Positions 35,513-45,122 of a stretch of DNA of 64,000 nucleotides are shown piece by piece. Both the position numbers and the translations under genes were made by a program. Source of the DNA: Phaeobacter italicus (lineage in GTDB: Bacteria; Pseudomonadota; Alphaproteobacteria; Rhodobacterales; Rhodobacteraceae). The stretch's first letter is position 1; every line of letters begins with the position of its first letter. Below the pieces are notes generated by a model. The model saw nothing but the letters and a program-made list of their open reading frames with translations. It did no database searches and was not told the DNA's origin. The stretch spans positions 744,001-808,000 of the forward strand of contig NZ_CVRM01000011.1 in assembly GCF_001258055.1 (NCBI RefSeq). Direction: 5' to 3'.

Positions 35513-38500
35513 ATGACAACGCAATCAAGCGACAACCTGACATTGATCGGGATCGGATCCTCAGCTGGCGGATTGGAAGCCATCCGGGAGCTGGTCAGCG
35601 CGTTGCCGGGCAATCTGCCAGCCGCCTATGTCGTCGTGCAGCATATGTCGCCAACCCACAAAAGCCTTTTGGCTGAATTGGTTGCGCGCCAGACGGACCT
35701 CACCGTTGAAACGCTTGCAAGCGGAACAACACCAGAGGCCAACGTGATTTACATCACCCCTCCCAAGCATGATGTCATCTGCCGGGAAGGCAAACTGGTC
35801 CTGCTGGCAGATCCCAATTCAGAGCCGGGAACCCCCTGCCCCTCTGTCGACCGTTTTCTCGTCTCGCTTGCCGAAGATCGCGGCGCGCGTTCTGCCGGGG
35901 TGATCCTGTCGGGAACCGGCAGCGATGGCGCCTACGGGATCCAGGCGATCCGGGAATCCGGTGGCATTACCATTGCCCAGGAGGCAGAAAGCGCGAAATA
36001 CGACGGCATGCCTGTCGCTGCCATCCAAAGCGGGTGCGTGGATCTGATTTTGCGGCCAAGCCAGATTGGCGGCAATATTTCCAAAATTCTGTCCAGCCCA
36101 CGGGATTTTGCCGAATTCCGTTCTGAAACTGCGAACAATGACGGGCCTCTGGCTGACCTGCTGCAGATCCTGCTGGCCCGCACCCGCGTCGACTTTCGCG
36201 ACTACAAGCAGACCACCATCAACCGTCGCATCGAACGGCGCATGCTGGCGCTTGGGATCGAAAGCCAGGAGGACTACACCCAGTTCTGCAGGGCAAACCC
36301 ACAGGCGGTGGATGCCCTTTTCAAGGATCTGTTGATTTCGGTCACCCGCTTTTTCCGCGACAAGGAAGAATTCAAACATCTGCGCAAGATGCTGCAGCAG
36401 CTCCTGAAGGACCGAGGCCCCGGCCCATTGCGGATCTGGATTGCCGGCTGTGCCACCGGCGAAGAGGCCTATTCGGTGGCGATGGTTCTGGCCGAGGTTC
36501 TGGGCGAGCCGACAAGCCAGTTCAAATCCAATGTGCAGATTTTTGCGACCGACATCGACAAAGACGCGCTGCGCGTTGCCCGAACGGGCGTTTATCCGCT
36601 GTCAGCCCTGAACGACATCCCGTCCGAGCTGGCAGATAAATACCTGGTCCGGCAGACCGACGGCGTGAAGGTCATCGACAACCTGCGCAATGCGGTTCTG
36701 TTTTCCGACCACAACGTCTGTCAGGATCCGCCCTTTCAGAAGGTGGATCTGATTTGTTGCCGCAACTTGCTGATCTACTTCGGCACCGCGCTGCAACAAC
36801 GGGTGATGTCGCGCTTTCACTATGCCTTGGCGCCCCACGGGCTTTTGTTTCTCGGCACCGCTGAAAGCATCGCGGGATCCGATGAGCTATTTGTGCAGGA
36901 CCGCGAGGCCACGCATGTCTACCACAAGCGTTCGCTCCGGGCGACGTCCGGCCAGCCCTACTCGATGCCCAATCTGCCGCTCATGGTCCAGCGTCCGGTC
37001 ATCAAACCCCCTGTTGACCCCGGCCCCTCAACGGACCGGCAGCTGTTTGAGGCGCTGGCGCAGTCGCTCGGCAAGAACTCGATCCTGGTGACCGAGGATT
37101 TCTCGATCGCACGGGTCTACGGCAACGTCAGCCCGTTCATCGAGGTCAGCGAGAAAAGCTCGCTCCGGATGCATCTTGATCTTCTGCGCAGTCCGCTGCG
37201 CGAGGAAGCCCGCAGTCTCATAACCATCGCGCTCAAGAACGGGGCCCGCAAGGGGGGCGTTCGTCATCTGCTGGCGGAAAACGACGATGAAGAAATCCGG
37301 CTCGACGTCTTTCCCATCGTCGCCAAGGAAATCAGCGAGCGTGCAGCGCTTGTCGTCTTTACCCCCGTCACGGTCGACCGTGCAAAACTGGCAGAGACCG
37401 CGGCAGAACAGAACCCCGGCGATCCCAACTACGAGCGGATCCGGATGCTGGAGAACGAGGTCGCGACCACCCGCGAGGCGCTGCAGCAGACCATCGAGGA
37501 ACTGGAAACCTCCAACGAGGAACTGCAATCCCTGAACGAAGAGCTGCAGTCCACCAACGAGGAACTACAGGCCACAAACGAAGAGTTGGAAACCTCCAAC
37601 GAAGAGCTGCAATCCACCAACGAAGAGCTGATCACCGTCAACGAAGAATTGCAGGTCACCGCAACCGAACTGAACGGTCGCACAGGCGAGCTGATTTCTG
37701 TTCTGGAAAGCACACCACTGGCGATTGTCGTTGCGGACAGCGCGCTTCAGATCACGCAGGCGACAGCAGCTGCAACTCGCCTGTTTGGCATCCGTCGGCC
37801 GATTTCCAGCCCGCATATCAGCCAATGCGAATGTCCTGACGGCTATCCACCGCTTGCCCCAATGTGCAACGATGCGCTCCGGCTTGGCCAAACCGTGACG
37901 GAGGAGTTCACAGCCGGTGGCAAACAGGTACGCATCAACTGTTCGCCTTACTTCGACGTGAACGGCAAAATCCTCGGCGTGACGATGGTTGTGTCGGAAT
38001 TCCCGGCCATGGCCCATGAGATGGAGATGATCCTGGAGAACTCCGGCCTGTTCCTCATGAACCGCAGCCGCGATGGTGATATCCTGCGGATGAGCGCCTC
38101 CTATGCCGAACTTCTCGGCATCAAGCGAGAGGACGCGCTGGCGCGCAACGTCTTCTCCCTTGGCATCAGTGCAGCCCGTCGCAAGCTGTTCGAAGATGAC
38201 ACCAAAGTGCTCAGCGACAGTAGCGGCTTCACGCAGGATCTGGTGCAGCTCACAATGCCCGGCAAGAAAGACGTCCGTTGGATCAACATGGCCCGGCATC
38301 AGATCCCGCACCCCACCAATGGCGACCCGACAATCTTTACCATCGGCACAGATGTCACCGAAACCGTGAACGCCCGCAAAGCCGCAGAAGGTCAACTGGC
38401 ACAGGCCAAGCTGGTCACCGATATGGCCGGAATTGGCTTCTGGTCCATCACCGGCAAAAAGCAGGAGATCTATTGGTCACCGCGGGTCTATGACATCCAC

Positions 38501-38761
38501 GGACTGAAGCCGGAGGAGTACACGCCTGAACTCGGATCCGCGATTGACTTGTTCCATCCAGAAGACGCCCCGGACGTCGAGCGATCTGTGGCGAAAGCCA
38601 TCGAGGCCGGTGGCAGCTTTTCCTTTATCAAACGACTGCGCCAACCTGACGGCACCATCGTTTGGGTGGAAAGCCAAGGGATTGCGATGAAGGGCGAGGA
38701 TGGAAATACCACCGACCTGGTTGGCATCTTCCGCGAGGCGGAACCCCACGCGCACCCCTGA
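35513..38761 (+). CDS. CheB-CheR fusion protein with coiled coil and PAS domains
   Basis: A 1082-residue signalling protein. CheB methylesterase domain (about residues 10-190): Ser in [10 protein letters not shown], His in VVQHMSP, Asp in GTGSDGA, so the catalytic triad looks intact. CheR methyltransferase domain (about 215-485): [16 protein letters not shown] binds S-adenosylmethionine. A helical linker of eight seven-residue repeats based on xxNEELx follows (about 666-721), then three PAS-like segments (about 730-1080), the last of PAS/PAC type ([16 protein letters not shown]). No histidine kinase or cyclase output is present at the C-terminus. The target of methylation is unknown; no chemoreceptors are nearby. 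Confidence 0.92.
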   Translation: MTTQSSDNLTLIGIGSSAGGLEAIRELVSALPGNLPAAYVVVQHMSPTHKSLLAELVARQTDLTVETLASGTTPEANVIYITPPKHDVICREGKLVLLADPNSEPGTPCPSVDRFLVSLAEDRGARSAGVILSGTGSDGAYGIQAIRESGGITIAQEAESAKYDGMPVAAIQSGCVDLILRPSQIGGNISKILSSPRDFAEFRSETANNDGPLADLLQILLARTRVDFRDYKQTTINRRIERRMLALGIESQEDYTQFCRANPQAVDALFKDLLISVTRFFRDKEEFKHLRKMLQQLLKDRGPGPLRIWIAGCATGEEAYSVAMVLAEVLGEPTSQFKSNVQIFATDIDKDALRVARTGVYPLSALNDIPSELADKYLVRQTDGVKVIDNLRNAVLFSDHNVCQDPPFQKVDLICCRNLLIYFGTALQQRVMSRFHYALAPHGLLFLGTAESIAGSDELFVQDREATHVYHKRSLRATSGQPYSMPNLPLMVQRPVIKPPVDPGPSTDRQLFEALAQSLGKNSILVTEDFSIARVYGNVSPFIEVSEKSSLRMHLDLLRSPLREEARSLITIALKNGARKGGVRHLLAENDDEEIRLDVFPIVAKEISERAALVVFTPVTVDRAKLAETAAEQNPGDPNYERIRMLENEVATTREALQQTIEELETSNEELQSLNEELQSTNEELQATNEELETSNEELQSTNEELITVNEELQVTATELNGRTGELISVLESTPLAIVVADSALQITQATAAATRLFGIRRPISSPHISQCECPDGYPPLAPMCNDALRLGQTVTEEFTAGGKQVRINCSPYFDVNGKILGVTMVVSEFPAMAHEMEMILENSGLFLMNRSRDGDILRMSASYAELLGIKREDALARNVFSLGISAARRKLFEDDTKVLSDSSGFTQDLVQLTMPGKKDVRWINMARHQIPHPTNGDPTIFTIGTDVTETVNARKAAEGQLAQAKLVTDMAGIGFWSITGKKQEIYWSPRVYDIHGLKPEEYTPELGSAIDLFHPEDAPDVERSVAKAIEAGGSFSFIKRLRQPDGTIVWVESQGIAMKGEDGNTTDLVGIFREAEPHAHP
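37508..37675 (+). repeat. Eight 21-base repeats coding for the NEEL heptads
   Basis: Eight consecutive 21-base units encode seven-residue repeats ([56 protein letters not shown]). The last unit is degenerate. The repeats form the coiled-coil linker between CheR and PAS domains, a feature also known from related CheB-CheR-PAS proteins. Confidence 0.9.
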
Positions 38762-38784
38762 TCCGGCGCGGTGTTTGACCCAAC

Positions 38785-38813
38785 AAAAAAGGCGCAGAGT
38801 TCTGCGCCTTTTT
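38785..38813 (+). terminator. Bidirectional terminator after the CheB-CheR gene
   Basis: AAAAAGGCGCAGA (38786-38798) and TCTGCGCCTTTTT (38801-38813) form a 13-bp stem with A and T tracts on both sides. It serves the CheB-CheR gene and the convergent mdeB. Confidence 0.93.
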
Positions 38814-38834
38814 GCTTTGCCATCGTCGGGCCTG

Positions 38835-41228
38835 CTAGACGGCTTTCAGCCGACGCCCCGCTGTCAGACCATCAGCGGCATGCACGATCGCCTCTGCATC
38901 AATGCCAAAGTGGTGGTAGAGATCGCCAATGGTGCCGGTCTGGCCGAAATGCTCAACACCAAGGGGGATCGACTGGTGCCCCCATACGCTGCCCAGCCAT
39001 GCCAGGGTCGCCGGGTGGCCGTCGATCACCGTGATGACCTTGCAATGCGCAGGCAAGCCCGCCATCAGCGTCTCGATGTGGCTTTGCGCCTGCGCCACGC
39101 CACGGGCGCGGGCCCGCTGGGCGGCGGTCCAGCCTGCATTCAGCCGGTCGGCCGAGGTGACAGCCAAAACCCCGACATCCCGGCGCCCCTCACCAATTGC
39201 GGCAGCCGCCTTGATCGCCTCCGGCGCGACCGCCCCCTGATAGGCAATGACCACATCGCAGTTGGGGCCGGGCTTTTTCAACCAGTACGCCCCATCAATC
39301 GCCCCCTGCCGGAAATCATCGTCGACGCGTTTGCCGGGCTGTTCAATCGGGTTGGTGGTCAGCCGCAGATAGACCGAACCGCCAGTTTCATCGCGCAGCC
39401 ACGTGCGCTCGTCCGGGTCGCCGTCTCCGTCCCGTTGCAGATAGTCGAAGGCCCATTCCATGATGACCGCCAGCTCATCGACAAAGGCAGGCTCAAAGGC
39501 CGCGAGGCCATCCTGGCTCATCCCGATCAGCGGTGATCCGACGGATTGATGCGCTCCGCCTTCCGGCGCCAGCGTCACCCCGGATGGCGTGCCAACAATC
39601 ATGAAGCGCGCATCCTGATAGCAGGCATAATTCAGCGCATCGAGACCGCGCGCCACAAACGGGTCATAGACCGTGCCAATCGGGATCAGCCGCTTGCCAA
39701 ACAGCGAATGGGACAGCCCCGCAGCCCCAAGCAGCAGGAACAGGTTCATCTCCGCAATGCCCAGTTCGATGTGCTGACCGTCGGGGGTGAATTCCCATTT
39801 CGCAGTAGAGGGGATCTTGTGTTCGATAAAGGCATCGGCTTGGGGAGTGCGGGCAAACAGCTTGCGCCGGTTGACCCAAGGCCCAAGGTTTGTGGTCCCC
39901 GTCACATCCGGTGACATGGTGACGATCCGCGCAGCCAGATCGCTATCCCCTTTGGACAGATCATCAAGTATCTTGCCAAACCCCATCTGGGTCGACATTT
40001 CCCGATCCGTCTTTACCTCGACCGCTGGAACAGAAAGATGGGCGTCATTGTAGCGACGCGCGCCCTTTGCAAAGAACGGCACCTGATCCAGAAACCCCTG
40101 CAGCGCCGCAGGATCCTTGACCGTGGCAAAGGGCTCCCATTCTTCGCCTTCGGCCACCCCCATATAGCGCTGCCATTCCGCCATCTGACTCTTGTTCATC
40201 AGGCCGCCGTGATTGTCCTTGTGGCCCGCGATTGGCGTGCCCCAGCCCTTGACCGTATAGGCCAGAAAACAGACCGGGCGGTCATGGTCGATGGCGGCAA
40301 AGGTCTCTGCCATCGTGCTCACACAGTTGCCGCCAAGGTTTTCCATCAGCGCCGCCAGCTCTGTATCAGAGCGCCGGTCGATCAATGCGCTGACCTCTCC
40401 CTGATCGCCAAGATCCTCCATCAGGCGCGCACGCCAAACCGCCCCGCCCATGAAGGTCAGCGCAGAATAGGTCTGATTGGGGCAATCATCGATCCACTGG
40501 CGCAGCTTGTCGCCGCCCGGCTCTTCAAAGGCCGCGCGCTGCAGGGCGCCATATTTTACCTTCACCACATCCCAGCCGAAGGCGTCAAAGATCTTCTCGA
40601 TCCGCTGAAACAGCCCTTCCCGCACGATCCCGTCAAGGGACTGGCGGTTGTAGTCGATGATCCACCAGGTGTTGCGCAGATCGTTTTTCCAGCCTTCCTG
40701 CAGGCATTCATAGACGTTGCCCTCGTCCAGCTCAGCGTCACCAACCAGCGCCACCATCCGCCCCTGTGGCGCATCCGCCCCCCAGGATTTCGCGGTGATG
40801 TAGTCCTGAACCATCGAGGCAAAGGAGGTGATCGCAACACCAAGGCCAACAGACCCGGTAGAGAAATCCACGTCGTCAATATCCTTGGTGCGGCTTGGGT
40901 AGCTCTGCACTCCGCCGAAGCCGCGGAAATTCTCCATCTTCTCGCGGGTCTGGTTGCCCATCAGATACTGGATCGCATGAAAGATGGGCGACGCATGAGG
41001 TTTCACCGCCACCCGATCCTCTGGGCGCAGGGCGCTGAAATACAGTGCGGTCATGATCGACACCATAGAGGCAGAGCTGGCCTGATGGCCGCCGATCTTG
41101 ATGCCGTCTTCCTTGGCGCGCAGGTGGTTGGCGTTGTGGATCATCCAATGGGACAGCCACAAAAGCCGCTGTTCAATGGTCTTGAGAGTTGCTGAAGGGG
41201 GCACGGGAGTTTGGGCATTATGGGCCAT
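38835..41228 (-). CDS. mdeB: Thiamine-diphosphate 2-oxoacid dehydrogenase E1 / transketolase-like protein (MdeB-type)
   Basis: A 797-residue protein with the fused transketolase-type domains of homodimeric pyruvate dehydrogenase E1. The thiamine-diphosphate motif begins GDAELDEGN and ends about 30 residues on in IDYN; HQASSASMVSIMTALYFSAL near residue 50 and GIAEMNLFLLLGAAG are further blocks. In Pseudomonas putida mdeB, an E1 homologue, follows methionine gamma-lyase and acts on 2-oxobutyrate. The same order here supports a 2-oxobutyrate dehydrogenase yielding propionyl-CoA. ATG 41228 has TGAGG upstream. Plain transketolase is a less likely alternative. Confidence 0.85.
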   Translation of the reverse strand: MAHNAQTPVPPSATLKTIEQRLLWLSHWMIHNANHLRAKEDGIKIGGHQASSASMVSIMTALYFSALRPEDRVAVKPHASPIFHAIQYLMGNQTREKMENFRGFGGVQSYPSRTKDIDDVDFSTGSVGLGVAITSFASMVQDYITAKSWGADAPQGRMVALVGDAELDEGNVYECLQEGWKNDLRNTWWIIDYNRQSLDGIVREGLFQRIEKIFDAFGWDVVKVKYGALQRAAFEEPGGDKLRQWIDDCPNQTYSALTFMGGAVWRARLMEDLGDQGEVSALIDRRSDTELAALMENLGGNCVSTMAETFAAIDHDRPVCFLAYTVKGWGTPIAGHKDNHGGLMNKSQMAEWQRYMGVAEGEEWEPFATVKDPAALQGFLDQVPFFAKGARRYNDAHLSVPAVEVKTDREMSTQMGFGKILDDLSKGDSDLAARIVTMSPDVTGTTNLGPWVNRRKLFARTPQADAFIEHKIPSTAKWEFTPDGQHIELGIAEMNLFLLLGAAGLSHSLFGKRLIPIGTVYDPFVARGLDALNYACYQDARFMIVGTPSGVTLAPEGGAHQSVGSPLIGMSQDGLAAFEPAFVDELAVIMEWAFDYLQRDGDGDPDERTWLRDETGGSVYLRLTTNPIEQPGKRVDDDFRQGAIDGAYWLKKPGPNCDVVIAYQGAVAPEAIKAAAAIGEGRRDVGVLAVTSADRLNAGWTAAQRARARGVAQAQSHIETLMAGLPAHCKVITVIDGHPATLAWLGSVWGHQSIPLGVEHFGQTGTIGDLYHHFGIDAEAIVHAADGLTAGRRLKAV

Positions 41229-41409
41229 GGGGAACCTCATCACGACAAAGATAGGCTGACCGGCACGCGGGCTGTTGCCCTGTTAGTCAGGACGCACCGC
41301 TCCCGGCTGCACCATTCGACATAGAATTGGCGCAGGGGCTGGTCAGGGCAAGGCTGGGGTGGATCAGGGTATGGGATGGGCCCGCAGACTGCGCGCCCAC
41401 CCCACACCA
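41229..41409. other. mdeA-mdeB intergenic region
   Basis: A 181-base gap between two same-strand genes. GC-rich, with no convincing terminator, so read-through from mdeA is possible. No small frame with a ribosome binding site was found. Confidence 0.4.
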
Positions 41410-42612
41410 TCAGGCGGCGTAGGCGTTATGGGACGACAGCGCCTGCATCAGGTCATCAATGATATCATCGACCCCTTCCAGGCCAACGGACATCCGCACC
41501 AGGCCTTCGGCGATGCCGTGTTCGGCGCGTTCTTCCGGAGTGTAGGTCGAATGCGTCATGCTCGCCGGGTGTTGGATCAGCGTTTCCGCATCGCCCAGAG
41601 ACACGGCGCGCTGGATCATCTCCAGGCGGTTCATCATGGCAATACCACCCGCCTTGCCACCGACAACCTCAAACGGGATCATGCCGCCAAAACCAGCCAT
41701 CTGCCGCTTGGCAAGATCGTTTTGGGCAAACCCGTCCAGACCCGGATAATAAACCCGCTCTACCGCCGGGTGGGATTGCAGCGCCTCTGCCACCTTCTGC
41801 GCGTTTGCGCAGTGTCGTTCCATCCGCAGCTCCAACGTTTTCAGGCCGCGCATCAGCAGCATCGCGCTAAAGGGCGACATCACGGCGCCTGTCATGTCTT
41901 TCAGCCCCACCAGACGGATCTGGGTGATATCCTCCTTGGAGCCAACAACCAGACCGGCGATCACATCGCCATGGCCGCTGATGAATTTGGTGGCCGAATG
42001 CACCACGATATCTGCGCCCAACTCGATTGGCCGGGTGATGACCGGCGTGGCAAAGGTGTTGTCGACCACGACCTTGGCACCAACCTTATGGGCGATTTCA
42101 GAAATTGCCGCGATATCGATCAGACGGTTGTTCGGGTTTGCCGGGGTTTCAAAATAGACCAGCTTGGTCTTGGTGCTGATTGCCTCGACCAGATTGGCGG
42201 GATCGGTCATATCCACCAGCCGCACCTTCACGCCAAAGCGCGGCAAGCCGTGGGTCATAAAGGCAAATGTGCAGCCATATAGCGTCTTATCCAGGATGAT
42301 CTCATCCCCGGCAGCAAGAAACGACCACAGCGTCGACGTGATCGCGCCCATGCCAGAGGCCGTCGCAAGCCCCGCCTCAGCCCCCTCAAGGTTGGCAATC
42401 CGTTGCTCCAGGTGATCAAGCGTCGGGTTGGAAATCCGGGTGTAGAAATGCCCTTCCCGCTCGCCTGTGAACATCTCTCCGCCGGCCTCGGCCGATTCAA
42501 ACGTGAAGGTCGAGGTCAGATAGAGCGGCGGGTTCAACGCGCCCTGCTGCGATTGGGTGTCATAGCCGTGGTGAATGGCGCGGGTGGCAAAGCTGGAACC
42601 AGGTTTGGTCAT
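41410..42612 (-). CDS. mdeA: Methionine gamma-lyase
   Basis: A 400-residue PLP enzyme of the Cys/Met metabolism family. It cleaves methionine to methanethiol, ammonia and 2-oxobutyrate. The PLP lysine is in VVHSATKFISGHGD. The active-site cysteine typical of true methionine gamma-lyases, rather than cystathionine enzymes, is present in LYGCTFAF near residue 114. YTRISNPTLDHLE is another expected block. GAGGGAG precedes the ATG. It is divergent from an Lrp-type gene and upstream of mdeB. Methanethiol release links it to the sulfur chemistry common in marine bacteria. Confidence 0.93.
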   Translation of the reverse strand: MTKPGSSFATRAIHHGYDTQSQQGALNPPLYLTSTFTFESAEAGGEMFTGEREGHFYTRISNPTLDHLEQRIANLEGAEAGLATASGMGAITSTLWSFLAAGDEIILDKTLYGCTFAFMTHGLPRFGVKVRLVDMTDPANLVEAISTKTKLVYFETPANPNNRLIDIAAISEIAHKVGAKVVVDNTFATPVITRPIELGADIVVHSATKFISGHGDVIAGLVVGSKEDITQIRLVGLKDMTGAVMSPFSAMLLMRGLKTLELRMERHCANAQKVAEALQSHPAVERVYYPGLDGFAQNDLAKRQMAGFGGMIPFEVVGGKAGGIAMMNRLEMIQRAVSLGDAETLIQHPASMTHSTYTPEERAEHGIAEGLVRMSVGLEGVDDIIDDLMQALSSHNAYAA

Positions 42613-42695
42613 GGAAATCTCCCTCGTGTTTCCGCAATTCTACGCTGGTACCAAAGGCGATTAGTTGCTATTTTCACCCCAAATCACGAACGGAT

Positions 42696-42710
42696 TGGCA
42701 TATTATGCCA
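42696..42710. promoter_or_regulatory. Perfect palindrome over the mdeR start codon, candidate operator
   Basis: TGGCATA-T-TATGCCA, a perfect 15-base palindrome, overlaps the ATG (42705) of the Lrp-type gene and lies 84 bases upstream of mdeA. It is well placed for autoregulation and for activation of the divergent mdeA. Binding by MdeR is inferred. Confidence 0.5.
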
Positions 42711-43193
42711 CAAACACCCAAGCTGGACTCAACCGACCGTCGCATCATTCGCGCGCTGCAAAGCAACGGGCGCATGACCAACCTCGACCTTGCTGCTGCC
42801 GTCAATCTTTCGCCCTCTCCCTGCCTGCGCCGATTGCGCAATCTGGAAAAGGACGGTGTGATTACCGGCTACAGCATTGACGTGGACGCACGCATCTACG
42901 GTCTTCCCGTGACTGTTTTCGTTCGCGTCAGCCTGGAGAACCACACAGAGGGCGTGGTTGCCAATTTCGAACGCCACATCCGCGACACGCCCGAGGTGCT
43001 GGAGTGCTACGTGATGACCGGCCTTGCCGACTATCTGCTGCGCGTGGTTGTCGCCGACCTCGAAGATTACGAACGTTTCGTCCGCGCCCGCCTGCACCCG
43101 ATCGGCGGCATCAGCTCTATCGACACGAGTTTTGTCTATGGAACGGTGAAAAAGACGGCAGTTTTCCCGGATGTCGGCAATGTCCATCGCTAA
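42705..43193 (+). CDS. mdeR: Lrp/AsnC-family regulator (MdeR-type)
   Basis: A 162-residue regulator with the N-terminal helix-turn-helix (DSTDRRIIRALQSNGRMTNLD, then NLSPSPCLRRLRNLEKDG) and a RAM effector domain. In Pseudomonas putida mdeR is an Lrp-type activator divergent from mdeAB, the same arrangement as here. Methionine or its product is the probable effector (inference). A palindrome covers its start codon. Confidence 0.9.
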   Translation: MPQTPKLDSTDRRIIRALQSNGRMTNLDLAAAVNLSPSPCLRRLRNLEKDGVITGYSIDVDARIYGLPVTVFVRVSLENHTEGVVANFERHIRDTPEVLECYVMTGLADYLLRVVVADLEDYERFVRARLHPIGGISSIDTSFVYGTVKKTAVFPDVGNVHR

Positions 43194-43260
43194 CATCGCC
43201 GCCCGAGTGGAAAATGGCGCCCCAATAGCAGGCACTTACATAATTAACACCGCCGCATTC

Positions 43261-43288
43261 TTTCAAATTCTCCACATTTGAGTATACT
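43261..43288 (+). promoter_or_regulatory. Predicted promoter of the adenylate cyclase gene
   Basis: TTTCAA (43261-43266), a 16-base spacer and TATACT (43283-43288) lie about 30 bases before the ATG at 43316. The -10 element is good, the -35 weak. Confidence 0.4.
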
Positions 43289-43315
43289 AAGGCCTTAGGC
43301 GGCGGGACTACTTCC

Positions 43316-45088
43316 ATGCAGGGGCCAATCCAGACATCAATGCAGAAACTCACCACTCGGCTGACGGCATTCGCCTTTGCCGATGTTGCGGGGTACACGC
43401 GCCATATGGAGGCAAACACGCCGGAAACCGTCCGGCGCTGGAAGGATCTGCGCGACACGGTTCTGTTGCGCGAGATGCGCAACTACCACGGCATTCGTCG
43501 CTCTGATGCGGGGGATGCGTTGCTGCTGGAATTTGCCAGCGCCACCGAAGCGGTTCAATGGGCGCTCAGGGTTCAGTCCCGCGCCGCGCAAGAGCAACCC
43601 ACCGACAACCCCATGCAGCTGCGGATCGGCGTCAACATCGACGACGTGATCGACGACGCGGGCACTGTGCAATCAGATGGGGTGGTTGTCGCCGCGCGCA
43701 TCCAGCAGATGGCCGAGCCGGGAATGGTTGTGGTCACACAGCTGGTCCGCGATATCGTGCGGCGCAAGATGCAGCTGCGGTTTCACGACCTTGGCGCGCC
43801 GCTGTTGAAAAACATCGACCGCACCGTGCAGGTCTATCAGGTCAGCGCCGCAGATGCAGACCAGCGCCCGCTGCAACCCCACATCGACTGGTCAAATCGC
43901 CCCACCCTCGCGGTGCTGCCATTCGACGATCGCAGCAGCAACGGTAACGAACATTACTTTGGCGATGGGATCACCGAAGAAATCATCTCTGGCGTTTCGC
44001 GCAGCAGGGCCATGTTTGTCATGGCCCGCACCTCAACGCTGGAATTTCGCGGCACCCAGGAAACACCTGCCGATATCGGTCGCAAGCTGGGCGTGTCATA
44101 TCTGTTGACCGGGGCGGTGGAACGCCACGGGGACCAGCTGCGCATCTTCGCTGAACTGATGGATGTACTCCACAATCGCGCCATCTGGGCCCAGACCTAC
44201 CGTGGCGCGCTGGATGATCTGTTTTCCTTTCAGGACGAAATCTCCTCCTCCATCCTCGCCATGCTGGAGCCCAAAGTCCTGTCCACAGAGGCCGAACACA
44301 TCGGCGGGCGCACGCCAGACAGTCTGGATGCCTACAAATGTGTTCTTCGCGCCTTGTCCCGTCTCTACCAGCTTGACGACGGAAGCTATGACGAGGCGAT
44401 CGAGTTGCTGCGCCGCGCGGTCAAACTGGACCCGCATTATGCCCAGGCCCATGCCTATCTCGCGTGGTGCATGAATTTCTGGCTGGCCGAGGGGCATTCC
44501 AAGGATCTGCGCAATGACATTCTGACCCTCATCAAACATTCCCGTCGCGCAGTCGAACTGGACCCGGAAGATGCGCTCACGCTTTCGGTGCGCGCCCATG
44601 TGCTCAGCCTGCATGAAAACAAACCCGAAGACGCGCTGGAACTGTTCGAGGACGCATTGTCGCGCAATATGAACCTGCCCATTGCCTGGGGCTTGAGTGC
44701 GACGACCTATGCCTATCTTGGCGATGGCAAGGAGGCCCGCAAGCGCCTGTTGAACGTCTGGCGGCTGACCCCTAACGACCCACTCAACTTCTTTTTCCTC
44801 ACGGCTGCCGGCCTCGCGGAGTTTGTCGAAGAGGACTACGAAGAAGCCGTCCGTTTTCTGAAAAACGCCCGCAGGAACAAGCCACGATTTATCGCGGCGC
44901 TTCGCCTATTGGCGGCGGCACTGGCCCTGCTGGGCCAGACAGAAGAAGCGCAGGAAGTCGGCAAGGAACTGCTGGCGCTCGATCCCAACTATTCCGTTTC
45001 CAAACTCGCAACGTGGTATCCATTGAAATCGAAATCCGCACTTGAACAACTCACCAAGGGGCTGCTCCTCGCGGGGCTGCCCGCCTGA
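43316..45088 (+). CDS. Class III adenylate/guanylate cyclase with TolB-N-like and TPR regions
   Basis: A 590-residue protein. The N-terminal cyclase domain (about residues 15-180) has FAFADVAGYTRHME with a metal-binding Asp and SDAGDALLLEF with the second Asp. Next comes a TolB-N/FlgO-like segment (about 195-320: LAVLPFDDRSSNGNEHYFGDG, VSYLLTGAVERHGDQLRI). The rest (about 330-590) is a TPR superhelix with several DPxxAxA-type repeats. This architecture is common in alphaproteobacteria. It probably makes cAMP in response to an unknown partner. No membrane segment is seen. An in-frame ATG at 43340 is an alternative start. Confidence 0.88.
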   Translation: MQGPIQTSMQKLTTRLTAFAFADVAGYTRHMEANTPETVRRWKDLRDTVLLREMRNYHGIRRSDAGDALLLEFASATEAVQWALRVQSRAAQEQPTDNPMQLRIGVNIDDVIDDAGTVQSDGVVVAARIQQMAEPGMVVVTQLVRDIVRRKMQLRFHDLGAPLLKNIDRTVQVYQVSAADADQRPLQPHIDWSNRPTLAVLPFDDRSSNGNEHYFGDGITEEIISGVSRSRAMFVMARTSTLEFRGTQETPADIGRKLGVSYLLTGAVERHGDQLRIFAELMDVLHNRAIWAQTYRGALDDLFSFQDEISSSILAMLEPKVLSTEAEHIGGRTPDSLDAYKCVLRALSRLYQLDDGSYDEAIELLRRAVKLDPHYAQAHAYLAWCMNFWLAEGHSKDLRNDILTLIKHSRRAVELDPEDALTLSVRAHVLSLHENKPEDALELFEDALSRNMNLPIAWGLSATTYAYLGDGKEARKRLLNVWRLTPNDPLNFFFLTAAGLAEFVEEDYEEAVRFLKNARRNKPRFIAALRLLAAALALLGQTEEAQEVGKELLALDPNYSVSKLATWYPLKSKSALEQLTKGLLLAGLPA

Positions 45089-45122
45089 GGCTGATCGCCA
45101 TTTTGCGGGGCAAACCGGGCAT

